64,000 nucleotides of DNA, taken from Lottia gigantea. Lineage: Eukaryota > Mollusca > Gastropoda > Lottiidae. Shown piece by piece: positions 1 to 12,659 of the stretch. Location of the stretch: the NCBI RefSeq assembly GCF_000327385.1, contig NW_008710370.1, positions 4,466,061 to 4,530,060 on the forward strand, read 5' to 3'. A program made the translations under genes and the position numbers. Positions within the stretch are counted from its first letter, which is position 1. Each line of letters starts with the position of its first letter. Below the pieces are notes generated by a model. That model saw only the letters and a list, made by a program, of their open reading frames with translations, was not told the DNA's origin and searched no databases.

Positions 1-346
1 AAACTTCTGTGATGTTTCGTGATCAAATGTCTGTTATGACTCGTCTTTTCCACATCTCGTATTTGGATAGACCAGATAAATTGTTTACCAAAATATTAAA
101 CCATTCCGGAAGCTAAATAGTTCTTAACACGCTATGACTGTGTCAGTCTTATTGCGTAATACTTTCTTCAACATCTGAAAGACCAATAATTTTCTGTAAT
201 GTTCCCACACAGTTAACTTTAACAATGCAACGTATTATCCACGGAGAAGCAGAATACAATAGATTTGTCGAAAATCTTTCATGAGACATTAAGTAAATAG
301 TCATATTTGCAATATTATCTTTGGCAAGATTTATTCATAACAAATT

Positions 347-705
347 TTAAAGTGATACTACGTCTTAGGATGAACATAAAATTTAATGCTCAAGAATGGT
401 CAATAAGAGTATATATTCATCAGTGAACTTACTTGGTGTCATAAAGTTACAACAGAATCCCTGTAAAATCTCGAAAATTGGAAAATTCTTTAAACTAAGT
501 AATTATTGAAAAACGCTCAATCTTAATTTTAAGCGTTTTTCAATAGTTAATTGCAATTTATTGAGTTTTTGGATTTATCAGATTATATAAGGATCCTATT
601 ATGTTATTTATGACACCAGGTATATCTACTGATGAATATATGCTCTAATTGGCCAAGTTTAAAAATATAAAATTTTATGTTTATTCAGACGTAGTATCCC
701 TTTAA
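347..705. repeat. TTAA-flanked palindromic MITE, family 1, copy 1
   Basis: The element at 351-701 is bounded on both sides by TTAA (347-350 and 702-705). Its ends are inverted copies of about 35 bp, beginning AGTGATACTACGTCT at the left and AGGGATACTACGTCT at the right when read inward. Internal pieces also pair, such as the GACACCAGGT / ACTTGGTGTC blocks and the arms around 505-545, so the whole unit can fold back on itself. It has no coding capacity. A close copy lies at 31181-31519 in the same orientation. TTAA target duplication is typical of piggyBac and Kolobok-type transposases; which one moved it is not visible. Confidence 0.9.
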
Positions 706-2100
706 TCAATCTGAAGACATTGATTTCAACTCTCCAGAATATTTTCGAATGATTTAGTATTTCGACCTGGGGGTAATTAGCCTTAAGGGTGTAATTTTGT
801 AATTTTTGGGGGGTAAAGAGGTGCTTTGTAGCGTAAATATTTTGGACAAATACATATATAACTTTAGTCGTTCTATTCAGTCAGGCTATATTCTCTGAAA
901 GTAGCAAGCTTCAAAGCTCAGCTTCACAAGTTCATTTTCAAGCTAGACGTAGTATGTGGTCCTACTACTTTGCTTCGCTTTGGTCTTTGCAATCAGAGAC
1001 ATACGAAAGAAACTGACGTCAGATTTGTCTTGACATAGATAAGCAATGCGTAGCGAATCAAAGCTTCGTCTTGCTTCTTTATCTTCGCTTTGCTCTTTCG
1101 CTTAGCGGAGTATAAACCGGCCTTAAACAAAATCACGAAATATTTTGGATTTATAGGAGGAATGGGGGCACTATTAAAGATTTATAGGGGGAAGAGGTGC
1201 AATGTAATCATCAAGGAGTAATAATGTAGGGTTGATGGAACCGTAGTTACATCTCGTAAGGGCGCTTGCCTCTTCCTATTTTTTTTCTCAAGGAAATAGC
1301 ATGGCTATGATTGTAGCATCGGAGTTTCCATTTGTGTAATCTGTCACAATCCAGCAACTTTCCAATAAATTGATGATCTTTATTCGTGACGTAACGCGTA
1401 AAGAATACATGATGGCAAAAATTAGTATTGCAAAGTTGTATTCTCAATTTGTCTTTCGAGGTTTTGGAGGCACGCGACCACCGTGTAATATGTAAAGGAT
1501 TTTAAATATGGTTAATAAGACAACTGAGATTGAGTTCGAATATGATATCCACTGAAAAATCTCTCACGGAACGGAAAACCAATATGCATAGTAATCAATC
1601 AGCAAGAAATGTGAAAAATACCCGGAAGCAACTTCCGCCTTACGATCTTTCTATAACTGTCCTTGGTATTAACCGGTATTAAGTGACAGCACTGTGAGGT
1701 CAACCGATCTTGGAATCAAAAGGGTTTGTCTATACTTTTTTGAATTAAGGGTTTGTGTATAGGTATCGTGGAAACTGATAGCTTCATTTTCCACCATTCA
1801 AATTTCCAGTCAGATGCCTGTGGCTACTGCAATTCCACCAAAACAAAGTGTTCTATGACGTTACAATCGAAAGGGCCTTACGTGTTATAAGCAGTAGTGA
1901 CGTAGGAACCATAAACATCTGGGTGAAAACTGGAATGGTCCAAATTGATGTTGTCAGTGTCCCAGATACACATACAAATTTTAGAAAACCTCTTAACAAT
2001 CCCTTTGATGTGATTGGGAAACATTCTTTACTTCCTCATATGAAAAGTTCATTCGCTGCTATGTATTAACAATATGTTTTTGACTTAGGATTAGCGTACT
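706..2100. other. No gene supported
   Basis: I see no convincing coding sequence. Two G-rich stretches at about 770-835 and 1150-1225 resemble each other, and 950-1110 is rich in CTTCGCTTTG-like motifs, which suggests a small decayed repeat. An open frame near 1848-2069 has no recognisable domain and no splice context. Confidence 0.4.
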
Positions 2101-2707
2101 TAGGGTTTTTAATTCTAATGTTTCGGTCTAGGTGTAGAGACAGAAATAATAAACCCTGTTAAATGGGGAGATTCTGCAGGTGCGGCGGTTTAAACCTATT
2201 CAGATACCTCGGATCTGCAAGTTACACCATTCTTTTCTCCCTACACCATTTATGTTCCATCAAAGATTTTTTTGGCGAAACTGATTTAGCATGGGCCATA
2301 TTAAACTGGCACAGCCAAAAGTTCACTGGTCACGTGATGCCTACAAAATGAAAGTTACGGTGATGCCCATTACTAATTTACAATCATCTTGAGGTAATTC
2401 ATTATTATGTTAGAGAAAACGCATCTTTGGAGGTGTGGAAAATCCCTTTCTCTTTTTCTTTTGACTCGTCTCCAGCTGACAACTGTCAAAATATCCATCA
2501 GAGGCTGGTATAGAGGCAGGTGTTTCGGACTAATGTTTACCAAGCCAATGTTATTGGGCAAATATAGTGTCACGACAACCTCTAAGTTGTATTGGTATAA
2601 TAAAAGGTATTATCCCATAAGTGATCAAATCCAAACCGGAGAAATGAAGACTTTGGTCATCTTTATTACAAAATTAGACCAAATTTACAACAAAAAAACC
2701 GCCTTAC

Positions 2708-2903
2708 CTTCTTCAGTGCCTTCTGTTACATCTGTTGATGGAAATCCCCGTTGTCTACCATCTTGAGCTTTTTCTATTAGAAATCCTTTTGAATTAGCCG
2801 TTAACCAAAGACAGGAGTTGTCTTCAAAATCACACTTATAGCAACTAATTGGAACAAACAATTCCATTAGTACACAAATGATCCACATTAACACAACCGT
2901 CAT
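2708..2903 (-). CDS. First coding exon of a secreted or membrane MAM-domain protein (partial gene)
   Basis: Reading on the minus strand from ATG at 2903, the exon encodes 65 residues. They are a hydrophobic signal peptide of about 20 residues (MTVVLMWIICVLMELFVPIS) followed by the opening of a MAM domain, with the characteristic CDFEDNSCLW start. MAM domains are extracellular adhesion modules of about 160 residues, so only roughly the first quarter is here. The exon ends in a good donor (GAAG|GTAAGG) and leaves a phase-1 end. A possible next exon begins after an acceptor near 2580 and stays open to about 2373, but its sequence is not a convincing MAM continuation, so I do not extend the model. 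The rest may lie beyond the left edge of the window, or the exon may be a leftover of a duplicated gene. Identification of the MAM start is fairly secure; its status as a working gene is not. Confidence 0.6.
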
Positions 2904-3407
2904 TGTGAACTGACTGTTGTATTTCCGATATTCTCTAGCTAGAATCCACTTTGAAATGTGAAATTGATTCTATAATTGTCAAGAGATATTTACGGTTTAA
3001 AAACTAATTTTGAAACGGTATATAAATCCTTAATCGCTTTGATGTGTTGTTTACCAAATTTCTGTAGACAAACGAATGTTCAGTAAATGCAAATGAATAC
3101 AATTAAAATACATTCAAAGTCAATTATTCAGCATTCAGTTACATTAACATTCGTTCCACGTCGTTTCTTTCAAATGTCTTTTATGTTTTTAATCAGTTCC
3201 ATTGAGGAATATTAGTCTCTCCCACCATACATTTATAAGATTTCCAATCTTGTTAAAAAAAAGTGGTTTATCAATGAAAATTCTGCTTAAATACATTAGG
3301 CCGACTACCTCCGTTTCTTGTCACGATTTCCAACTCCTTTCACCTGAAAGTATCAAATGAAATAAAGCATTATTAACTTTAGATTTAATACAAATTATTT
3401 AAAAGTA

Positions 3408-3790
3408 GCTTGCCAGGCAAGGTAAAATACGCCCACTGGCAGCTATCAGAAACGATAAGTCTTTTATGACTAAAATACGATTTTTCGCACTTTAACGATC
3501 TTCATTATAATACGAATCAAGGATAATAACTCTAAAACAAGGGTAATAACTCCAAAACCATTCATCTAATTTCACCAAATTCGAATTTGACAGATCTTAT
3601 TAATATTACATTATACCAATTTTTTTTTTATCAAAATCCGATAAAAACTCTATCGTGTCACAGTTCATCCAATTTTTCCTAAATTCGAACTTAACTAAGA
3701 TCTTGTCAGCATACACATGCATACCAAGTTTCATAAAGATCGGATTTAAACTTATCCCCACCGTGCCACAAGAAATGTGAACGAATGACA
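3408..3790 (+). repeat. Pearl-like dispersed repeat with TGCCAGGCAAGG head
   Basis: It starts with the head GCTTGCCAGGCAAGGT followed by a block ending CGCCCACTGGCAGCT. It continues into the body shared with 46950-47770: 'aagggtaataactccaaaaccattcatc', then a 'ttcgaacttaactaagatctt' block, then 'accaagtttcataaagatcgg'. The head itself is a near-palindrome, with AGCT.GCCAG at both ends. No coding capacity is present; open frames here are accidental. Confidence 0.75.
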
Positions 3791-4137
3791 GGGGCGAGAC
3801 TTCCATTCAGGCGAATAGAAATGCTGATCATTTACAGAATTGTATGCTGTAAAACATGATATTACGTAGTACAATCATGTTAACTATTCTTGTACTTGCA
3901 GTACTTCTATGTCAAGAAATTCAAATATGAGATGGCGTGTACTGTTTTTTTGTAACATGGAAAAAATAAATTGCCAGTTAATTTGACATGCTTAAATATT
4001 AGATTACGTCCTCATCTACAATTTGTATAAGATTTCACATCCTTCATTTCAACTCAAGTTTGAGCTAATAAAGATAGCATTTCACACAACACTTCTTTGA
4101 TTAAAGCACAATTATTTATAAAAATGTTAGAATTAGT

Positions 4138-4429
4138 TTAAAGGGACAGGTTTGCCATTTTAGGGGGTTCATTTTAGTTTTGAATATGTAAACAGTCTTC
4201 AGAAGTACTAAAAATCGCATAATTTCTTTAATTACTTCAAACTAGGAATTATACTCACTATTTCTATATATGTCTTTTCTATATATCACAGAGTATCTTC
4301 AAATGACGAGTCGTCAACGCGGATAATTCTGGACACACATGGATTTGAAGGCTAAAATTTCGACGTTAAGCTGTGAAAACTATTACTGACTAATGTACGA
4401 TTGGTAAAAAAGAATGGCTATCCCTTTAA
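4138..4429. repeat. TTAA-flanked MITE, family 2, copy 1
   Basis: Element 4142-4425 lies between TTAA at 4138-4141 and 4426-4429. The ends read AGGGACAGGTTTGCCATTTT at the left and AGGGATAGCCATTC inward from the right. A second copy, in reverse orientation, sits at 41628-41951. Long internal blocks agree between the two, for example 'gcggataattctggac', 'atggatttg' and 'gacgagtcgtc'. The inner sequence is unrelated to family 1, but target site and terminal AGGGA are shared. Confidence 0.85.
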
Positions 4430-4750
4430 AGGCATACCGTGAAGATAGTGATTCGATCATTTGTACAAAAATATTTAATTGTCCAGATATTTGAATACCT
4501 TGAGAGGTTATTTCCTAAATCTGGCCATAGTTTCCTAAATCTGATCATAGTGTATGGAGAAACGCTTTATCACAGTATGTCTTGTAAAAAAATATAACTT
4601 GAAATATCAATTTTCTATTAGCCAATAGATTATGAATTGAAGTGAAAAATCTCTATCAACTCCGCATCATATTATTCACAGTTCACTACCTTCTTTAACC
4701 ATATCTAAGCTACATAATATTTCGAATAAAAATATAAAAATGGTATTCTG

Positions 4751-5455
4751 AAGCCCTGTATACACGATCAAACATTTGTTCAAAACAATGTATGACCGTG
4801 TGCGTGGACTAATGTTTAAACGTCTTGACGTCTTTCACAACAACGTTGAACATGGTCAAACATGTACGACTTTGTTAAAATATTTAGATACATGGTTCAT
4901 CTTCGCAACAAATACTTAAATTAATTATTAGTCTTTAACAAATCAACAGTTGTATACACTTTATGTGACTTGGCTTTCAAATATAGACTGGCATGGATAA
5001 AGTGTAAACAGCTACTGAATTATTTACGGTACCACCTTTGCTAATAAGTCACGAAGGAATAAACATCCATACTTCAAAAATTACTTAAGCCGGCCTTGTG
5101 GGTCAGCTGTAAATCACTCAATAATGCCCGAAAAGTCACATGTTGGCCTTTGGATCCAGTCCTTTTTCTGTTGGTGAACCTTTGTATTCCCCTCTTCGAA
5201 TTTTGTGACAAAGATTTGGAAAATAATAACTGATGCAACAGCACTACTCAACAGTATGCTTTGAGCATACACGTTTATTATTTTTCCTTCAAAAACAACA
5301 TTTTCTGTCCATAATTGGTTATACACGGTCATACATCGTCATACAAATATTTGAGGATGTTTGACAGTGTAGACAGATATTCACAACAAGCTTGGTCATG
5401 GTCATAAGTGTATGATGATGTTTTGAACAAATGTATGATCGTACAGACAGGGCTT
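4751..5455. repeat. Foldback / MITE-like element with about 37-bp inverted ends
   Basis: The left end AAGCCCTGTATACACGATCA (4751 on) matches the reverse complement of the right end, AAGCCCTGTCTGTACGATCA (5455 inward). The match continues through ACATTTGTTCAAAACA with only a few mismatches. Subterminal CATGGTCA and TATGACC motifs recur near both ends. The roughly 705-bp interior has no credible coding region. No clear target duplication was found, so the superfamily is left open. Confidence 0.7.
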
Positions 5456-5794
5456 GTCAAAAGATATATACAATTTTCACTGTTCCAGTCCCCTGTTTCA
5501 GAGAGAAATTTTAAGCGGGGGATTGGAAATAAACCTGTACAACCAGAAGCAGACCAATATTTTTCGTTTCAATTTTCAGTTGTTTTTCAAGTGCAGGCTT
5601 GAATGTTTCTTAGACGTCCTTGGTTGCAGACTATACTCAATAGTACATGAGATGGTGGCCGTAATGTGGGCAGACTAAATCTACAACAGGCGTCAAATGG
5701 GAAGCCGACATACTGCGAATAGACGCAATCAGTGATCCTTGGAAATACACACTGTATAGTCAATTTGTACCGAATGTATTAAGTTCGAACTTGG

Positions 5795-6160
5795 ATGTGT
5801 ACAATATCTTTGTTCGACAATATATCTAATACTAACAGTAAAAATCCTTTCATTCGACAATATATCTCAATATACAATATATTTGTTCGACAATGTATTC
5901 AATAGATATCTTTGTTCTACAATATATCTATTAAATACAATACCTTGTAATATATCCAATAGATATCGTGTTCGACAATATATCTTATGATAACATTCCT
6001 TTCGTTCGACCATATATCTCATAGATTTTTTCCACAATATATCTAATAAATACAATACCCTTTTTCGACAACATATCTATTAAATACAATACCTTGTAAT
6101 ATATCCAATAATATACCTAAAAGATACAATATCTTTGTTCGACAATGTTTTTAATAGATT
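5795..6160. repeat. Degenerate tandem array, unit about 35 bp
   Basis: Variants of 'ttcgacaatatatctaatag' alternate with 'atacaatatctttg' about ten times. Unit length varies because several copies carry deletions. The TIR transposon begins directly at the right edge of this array, so the array may have been its landing site. Confidence 0.75.
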
Positions 6161-6182
6161 AGTATTTTTACCGAATCCTTCA

Positions 6183-9100
6183 TATCGTCTGCTCGCTGAC
6201 AAAACCTCGTATCTGCAAAATTAAGTTTTTTGTTTTATTTGGCCATCGTAAATGTTTTTTAGAGGCGCATACTGTGACAAAATCTCGTAGTTCTTGTCCA
6301 ATCAGAAGTGGCAAGTAATGACACGTGCCAATATGTCGTATTGTAATTGGTAAATTTTTTACTATGACAAAACATCATATGAAGGCGACGTCGACGTAAA
6401 GATTCAACGACGTGATATTTTTATGTTAAAATCATCAATTTGGTAAGAATAAACTTATTTTAAGATTTTCCAATCGTTTAACGTTATCTGTTTGACGTGT
6501 TTCTAATAAACAATAGTCAGTGTTACGTTTTATGGCCTTTTATATTGTCATATTGAATAGGAGGCCTTATGAGATCCCCATGCTCTTGTTTACAATTAAT
6601 ATTAAAATGCCCACGTGTTATTTTTTTCCCCATTATATCCTTGGTAAAGTAATACAATGCAATACAATATTATAAAACTGTATTAATCACGTTTATCAGA
6701 GTGTATACGCTGATACGATAATTTGTAATAACATGATTATCTCGTATTGCACATTTTATATAGCCCAAAACGCAGATACGATATTTTGTTATTGGTATGT
6801 TTTTTTGAATATACCACACTGATTATGATAATTATGAATATCGTATATTTCATTGCAGGTTATCATGTTCGCCAGAGGTTTGTTGATGGTTAAATTGGCC
6901 ACTGAAAAAGTTCAAAATGAAGCAAAATCTATCCAATCTAAAGCAAAAATGACTAAACCAAAGTTTCGTTCACAAAGCGATACATTATGCAGAAATCCTG
7001 TAAGAACATTTGATAAAGCCCAAACTGTGGAATCAAGTTGTCATACAGAGGATCCGGACCTTAAAATTGTTATCATAGAAGCATTAAAAGGCACCTTATT
7101 TACTGAACCAATAATAGAAACGATTGTGAAAGATCTGGAAGATAAATCAAAATTAGAAATTTTGACGGAATCTTTTACAGAAGAAACGAGATTAGAAAGT
7201 AGCCCTACAAGGTCAGCAATTGAAAGTTTAACAGGACCAGAGTACCAACCACCCAAAAACCAACCAGAGTCTATTAAAAGATTGAAAAGAAAAAGAAGAG
7301 AGTCGAATCCAGATATTTGGAATAAAAATATTCAAAAGCAGAGAAGAATGGAAGGTAAAGTTACAAAGGACTTGAGAAAAAAGAAAGAAAGTGGGTCTTT
7401 GGAAAGGACAGACAGGAAAGATTACTTACACCACGTACTTGTTCAAAGAAATGTGAGAAAAACAAAGAGTGTGCGAAAATTTCGGATGAAGATAGGAGTG
7501 AAATATTGTCTGGTTTCTGGCAAAAGCTGGATTGGAAAGAACGTCAACTGTATGTAAATTCACTTATACAATCTGTACCTGTTCAAAGAAGAACTGATGC
7601 ACCAACTGCTTCTAGAAGAAACGTTAGCCACAAGTACTTTTTGCGAAAGAATGAAGAGAGAGTCCAAGTTTGTAAAAGTCTATTTCTTTCAACTCTTGGC
7701 ATTGGGGAAAACAGTTTATGGTTGGTTATCCAAAGTTTCTGATGACAGTTATGGTATGCCAGAAAAAACACCAAACAAACGTAGAAGGGAAGCAATGCGA
7801 TCCGGAGATGCTAATTTGAGGGAAAGCGCAGAGAGCTTTCTTGACAAATTACCGAAACTAGAATCGCAGTACTGCAGATCGACGAGTAGCATACCTTCCA
7901 TATCTTTTCAGAAGTTTATCAAACATACAGGAATGATTGCGCTGCTACAGGAGAGACACCAGCATCGTCTGGTATACTAAAAGCTGTGTTTAATGAGAAA
8001 ATTATCGGCCTGTTTAATCCGAAAAAAGATCAATGTGATCTTTGTTGTGGATATGAAGTGGATAATATCTCCCAACAAGATTACGAACATCACCAAGCAC
8101 ATAAAGAAGCTGCTTCAGAAAAGTCTGAAGATAAAGCTAGATGTCAATAAAATCCAGAGCATAAGTTGATCACCATTGACCTTTAGTCAGTTTTGTTGAG
8201 CCCTAAATTACACGCTAGTGCCCTTTATTATAAAACTATATTGGCGTGTCATAATTTCACCATGTTTGATTTAACCACCACAGATGTTATGTGTTATTTT
8301 TGGCTTGAAGCTGAGGGCGATTTAACTGCAAATTCCTTTGCATCATGTTTATATAATTATCTACAGCGATAGCTGTTCTTATCAGAACAGAAATGCAATT
8401 TTGAGTAACACTTTGATACAAATAGCCACAGCTAAAAACATTGATATAACACACAAATATTTGATTAAAGGTCACACACAGATGGAAGTGGACAGTGTCC
8501 ATAGTGTTATTGAACGAAAGATTAAAAATTCCCCGATTTACACCCCGCAAAATTATGTTGAAATTATTAAATGTTCCCGTCCCCGAAATCCATATCAAGT
8601 TAAATATGTTGACTTTAGTTTCTTCAAGAAATTTTCTACTTTCAAATTTTATTCATCCATCCGACCAGGCTCAAAAGTAGGAGACCCAACAGTCACAGAT
8701 ATACGCGTACTTCATTACAATACAGATGGCACCATACAGTTTAAATTGGACTTCAATGAGCCACTACAGGATTTACCTCGAAAAGCCAGGCAGCAGTCAC
8801 CCCCACGACAATTTGTTATACCCCCTCCCATCGCCTCCCAATTAAACAAAGTAAATATTCCCATCTGCAAGAACTAAAATCTGTTATCACCAAAGATTAC
8901 CATGCCTTTTATGACGCAATCCCCAACACATAGACGTTCGAAAATTTATTGTTTTATTCATAAGTAAACCAGCTTTAATTTTTATGCCTTTTGGAATGTT
9001 TTGTGACAATGAAGTTCAGGCTCGTGGGGTGGGGTGGCATGGCATAGTAAGGTGGAAGAGGGGGCTCGGGCACTATTTTAAACGGAATTTACCCAATCCC

Positions 9101-9412
9101 TACTCAATTTCAAAACATCGTAACTGCAATTTTTATGTTAATATTAGGATCGGATTTAGATTTAAATTGTCGTATGTGGCGTATGTACATAGTCAACTTT
9201 TTTGAAAACCAAACTATCGTATCTACACTGTTAGTTTAACACGTTTATGTAGGCTTGTGCCTTTAAAACGACAAATTATAAGCGTCTTCAATGTCGCTTT
9301 TTTAAAAAACAATCTGTGTATTGAGCACCACACTTACGAAAAAAAGTTTTTTTGTCTCTCCTGAAAAGTCGTATATTTGCAGATTCGAGGTATTGTCAGC
9401 GAGCCGACGATA
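6183..9412 (+). mobile_element. TIR DNA transposon, about 3.2 kb, decayed
   Basis: The left end (6185 on, TCGTCTGCTCGCTGACAAAA) and the reverse complement of the right end (9410 inward, TCGTCGGCTCGCTGACAATA) match over about 37 bp, running on through CCTCG.ATCTGCAAA. TA lies just outside both ends (6183-6184 and 9411-9412), consistent with a TA target duplication. Within several hundred bases of each end, the inner part of the terminal repeat, around ATCTCGTATCTGC in both orientations, recurs near 6273, 6364, 6711, 6736, 6771 and 9210. These look like subterminal transposase-binding repeats. The interior carries a broken transposase gene (6859-8932). The ends still match well while the coding part has decayed, suggesting a moderately old copy. 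Confidence 0.8.
6859..8932 (+). pseudogene. Broken RNase H-like transposase of the TIR transposon
   Basis: The recognisable protein runs in order through several segments in different frames. An acceptor (CATTGCAG) precedes ATG at 6865; a Lys/Arg-rich N-terminal part ends with NPDIWNKN at about 7310. A segment with LSGFWQKLDW and VCKSLFLSTLGI covers 7500-7740. A zinc-binding-like segment, PKKDQCDLC with a later HH, covers about 8015-8150. A segment around 8180-8330 reads LLSPKLHASALYYKT and HNFTMFDLTT, and 8338-8877 reads SDSCSYQNRNAILSNTL, KGHTQMEVDSVHSVIERK and SIRPGSKVGDP. The last residues are in yet another frame, ending at 8932. This order of motifs matches a transposase-like family found in cnidarians, insects and molluscs, usually left unnamed (similar to DUF7869-type proteins). 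The Asp in SDSC and the Asp/Glu in MEVD would be candidate catalytic residues. At least three frame changes mean it is inactive. Confidence 0.7.
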
Positions 9413-9419
9413 TACAGTT

Positions 9420-12150
9420 ATTTAATTGGCGCAATTAAACTCAAGAAAAAATTTAATGGCTTAAATGATTAATGTTTTCGTATTAATGGTAGTTTCAAGA
9501 CCGAATTTCTAAAACGAAAGAAACGACAACGAAGCTAATATCATTTTGTCGCTAAAAATGTGATGGATGTTTATAAGATATTTGCCATCATGAGAGATGG
9601 TAGTCGGTGTCGACTTCTCATACGAAATTTATAAGTGTTAACTTGTTTAAGAATACACGTAAATAGTTTAATGCGATTTAACCATTTCACGCTGTTCGTG
9701 TTCAAATGATTAATACCTGTTGGTCATATAGGTGTCTGAAGATCGCCCAGATTGAGAAACAACATGATTCGAATTTTGTTTTAATATTTCTATATCGCTC
9801 GGCAATTGATTTATTGAGAACTATTTCAACGGTAAAAATATTTTAATATTGGAATAGGTGATATATGTATTTTTTAAATAGTGAATCGTTTTCAAAACTC
9901 CCAAAATGTTGCTTCATGTGTAGCACAGAAATGCATGCAACATAGAAAACAAAATACGAATCTATGATCAAATGAAAATTAAGAATTGGTCTTGTGAGAC
10001 GACACATATAATGGATAAATTGTCATCCTCAAAACATATTTATTGAAGGTGAATGGACATCAAAATAAAGAACAACAGACAGATATCTAATTATAATGTC
10101 AAATTCGGGAAAATATCAAGACCCTTAATCCTAATTTCTAAATAACGTGTCTGCTCCACCCTAGGCCTGTACATGTGAGAGAATCAAACCCTCCCTTCCC
10201 CGAAATCTAATGTAAAATAAAAGTTTATTATTATTATAACAGAATTGTGCAGTTTTGTTGTTTTTCGTTGAACTTTTGACTTACCATCAATAAGCGATCG
10301 GGATTCCTGTTTGAATTAAAAAAAAATATAGAGGAAATAGAACATTTCAGCTGAGCGTCAAATGGGCCACAGGTTCCTATATGGGGTAGAGGGGAGTCAT
10401 TTTCAATATAAAAATCTTTTCTTCCCTCAAACCAAATTTTTAATGGTTTTATTTGAAAATAAAAACTAGTAAAATAGTGGAATTCCTCTAAAAAGGAAAA
10501 GTGGTATCCTTGGTAACTGTAGATCATTTATATTCGTTTCGAAAACTGTTTTCATGAACTGAGCACAAACTGCATGTGTCTTTCTCTTATATTAACTTGA
10601 TTATAACTGACCTGAGGCATAATAATTCGACGCCAGTACAAAACGTGGTATTAGGTAACATTCAATTAGATGTGATCACAGGCAAACAGCACTATAAAAT
10701 GCCATCGACTTATTCACATTTAAAAGAATTGAGAGAGATTATTTCTGATGGAGTACTGAGAAATACAGTAATTTTGCACGACATCATTTAAGAGACAATT
10801 TGAAAATAGGTCGTTAAACATACCCTCTATAAATGCCAACTTGATATTGTATTCGTCGCACCTGGCTACGGTTGATTCTATTTGGTATGTACATGTAAGT
10901 TGATGAGTTCATCAGTTCGAATTTAACGATTTTGATAAATTTTAGAATTATTGCCCATGATAAACTATGTAACAAGTGGCTTGTAAATGGCTTGTGCCAG
11001 GGCTCACGTCGATTAAAATCTCCAGAGAAATTTTATGCAGGGCCAAGAAAGCAAATACATTAGAGCGTATATCGCTCAGTGGAATTTTGCCGTAGATCAG
11101 GTGATTGGTACACAATGACCATAGGCAGTCATTTTGATAATTCTGATATGAAGTCAGATTGGTTTGGAAAATATCGATCGCCGGACAAGATAAACAAGAT
11201 GAACTCCACTTTACTAGATTATTGTTTTTTAAGTTTCAAGAATGTCAAGCTTGTCTTGGATTATGAAACAATGGTTTTGGAAAAAATTGTATTAAAATGA
11301 GATACGTGACCAATGATAAATTGCACATTACTGTTTCTATAACGAATCTGTCAATTCACGATTTTAAAGAATAATAAGTGGTCTTAACAGATAGACTGGG
11401 GCTTTTTTGTTTTTCGTATTTGATAATTTCTTCAAACCCAATTCTCCCACGCAACAGACTATTCACGTTGTATGATTGACAACCTGAAGAAGATTTAGAC
11501 ATGCTTTGAAGAAAAATATTCGTGTGGTTGGATCATTCAGAGAATTGTGAGTCATGCTGTTAAAAAGATATGATGGAAGGTGATCTGTTTGTAATTGAAA
11601 AGGTTTTGAAAATTTTATTTGTGATCTTCATGGAGTTATTCTATGACAAGGTTACAAAGCATGTTTTTTTCATTATCCATCCTTGAATAAGAGTCTTTTG
11701 ACCAGATTATTTTGCTCTAAGCTCACTAGCTCATTCAGAATTACTTGACTTTATGTATTTAATGTATTTCAGATAGGTCATTGATTTAGGTATAATTCGG
11801 TTTAAAAAGGTCTTGCTTTAGAATATCAACAGAGAAAAGTGGGAGTTGGATTGACGTTGAAGAAGGTAGACTCGGTCTAAATAGGCTCATTCTGACCGGA
11901 TAATACTATTTATTAATATTCATCGCGGTCAAACAGGTATGTCAAATCTATTCCATTTAAAGGAAAGATTCATTGCGTATATGGTATGCCCTTTCTACAC
12001 TAAGTATCTCAATTGCATGCGTGAAGATTGTTTGTTCGGCACTTGGTTATGTTCAATTATAAGGTAAAGAATCTCCTGAAAACTGCCGTGGGAATTTCTA
12101 CGTGTCTTTTCTAACTAAAATCACGATTTGAAAAAATAATTGAACAAGGA
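9420..12150. other. Gene-free AT-rich stretch
   Basis: No supported gene. Open frames at about 10234-10527, 10576-10791 and 11079-11300 are short, lack recognisable domains and have no convincing splice context. I see no tandem array or inverted element here. Confidence 0.4.
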
Positions 12151-12169
12151 ATGGAAACAATGGGTTTTC

Positions 12170-12290
12170 ATGTAAAAAAAAAGGGTCTTGTATGTGGTAT
12201 GGGACACTCAGCGCTACAGGCTGTGTACTTTAAAGATTCTTTGACGTCCCATGAAATTTCCATAGCTGCACAATTCATGATGATATTCGT
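12170..12290 (+). repeat. Possible diverged SINE-like fragment
   Basis: The block GCGCTACAGGCTGTGTACTT and the following 'taaagattctttg' resemble the middle of the SINE-like repeat at 37545-37746 read on the minus strand. The similarity is short and degenerate. Confidence 0.35.
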
Positions 12291-12659
12291 TTACTTATTT
12301 ATCCATTTACTTTCGCACGCGTCTAGTTTATGGAAACGCTGGGCATTACGAGCATTGTATTTGAATTAAGTACATCACAATACCATTGGCTTGAATACGT
12401 ATGTACATTATCTTAATATAGTATGATGGAAGTTTGCATCCTGTAAAATCTCAAAGCATTGCCAGAAGACTCAAAGCATTGCCAGAAAGATTAAGATGTA
12501 TCTTTTGAAGCTTTTCAGACGATTACGTCGAGGCATAACGTCGAACCCTACGTCGTGTGCTTGAGACACATATAAAGGTTTCGATGACATTCTAAATGAA
12601 ATGAATGAGTCTTACGCCCTATTTTTCTACACCTTATTGGTCCAATGAAACGAAATGAA

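Noticed and set aside
2407-2766. 119-codon open frame opposite the MAM exon
   Set aside because: It overlaps the MAM exon on the opposite strand and has no domain.
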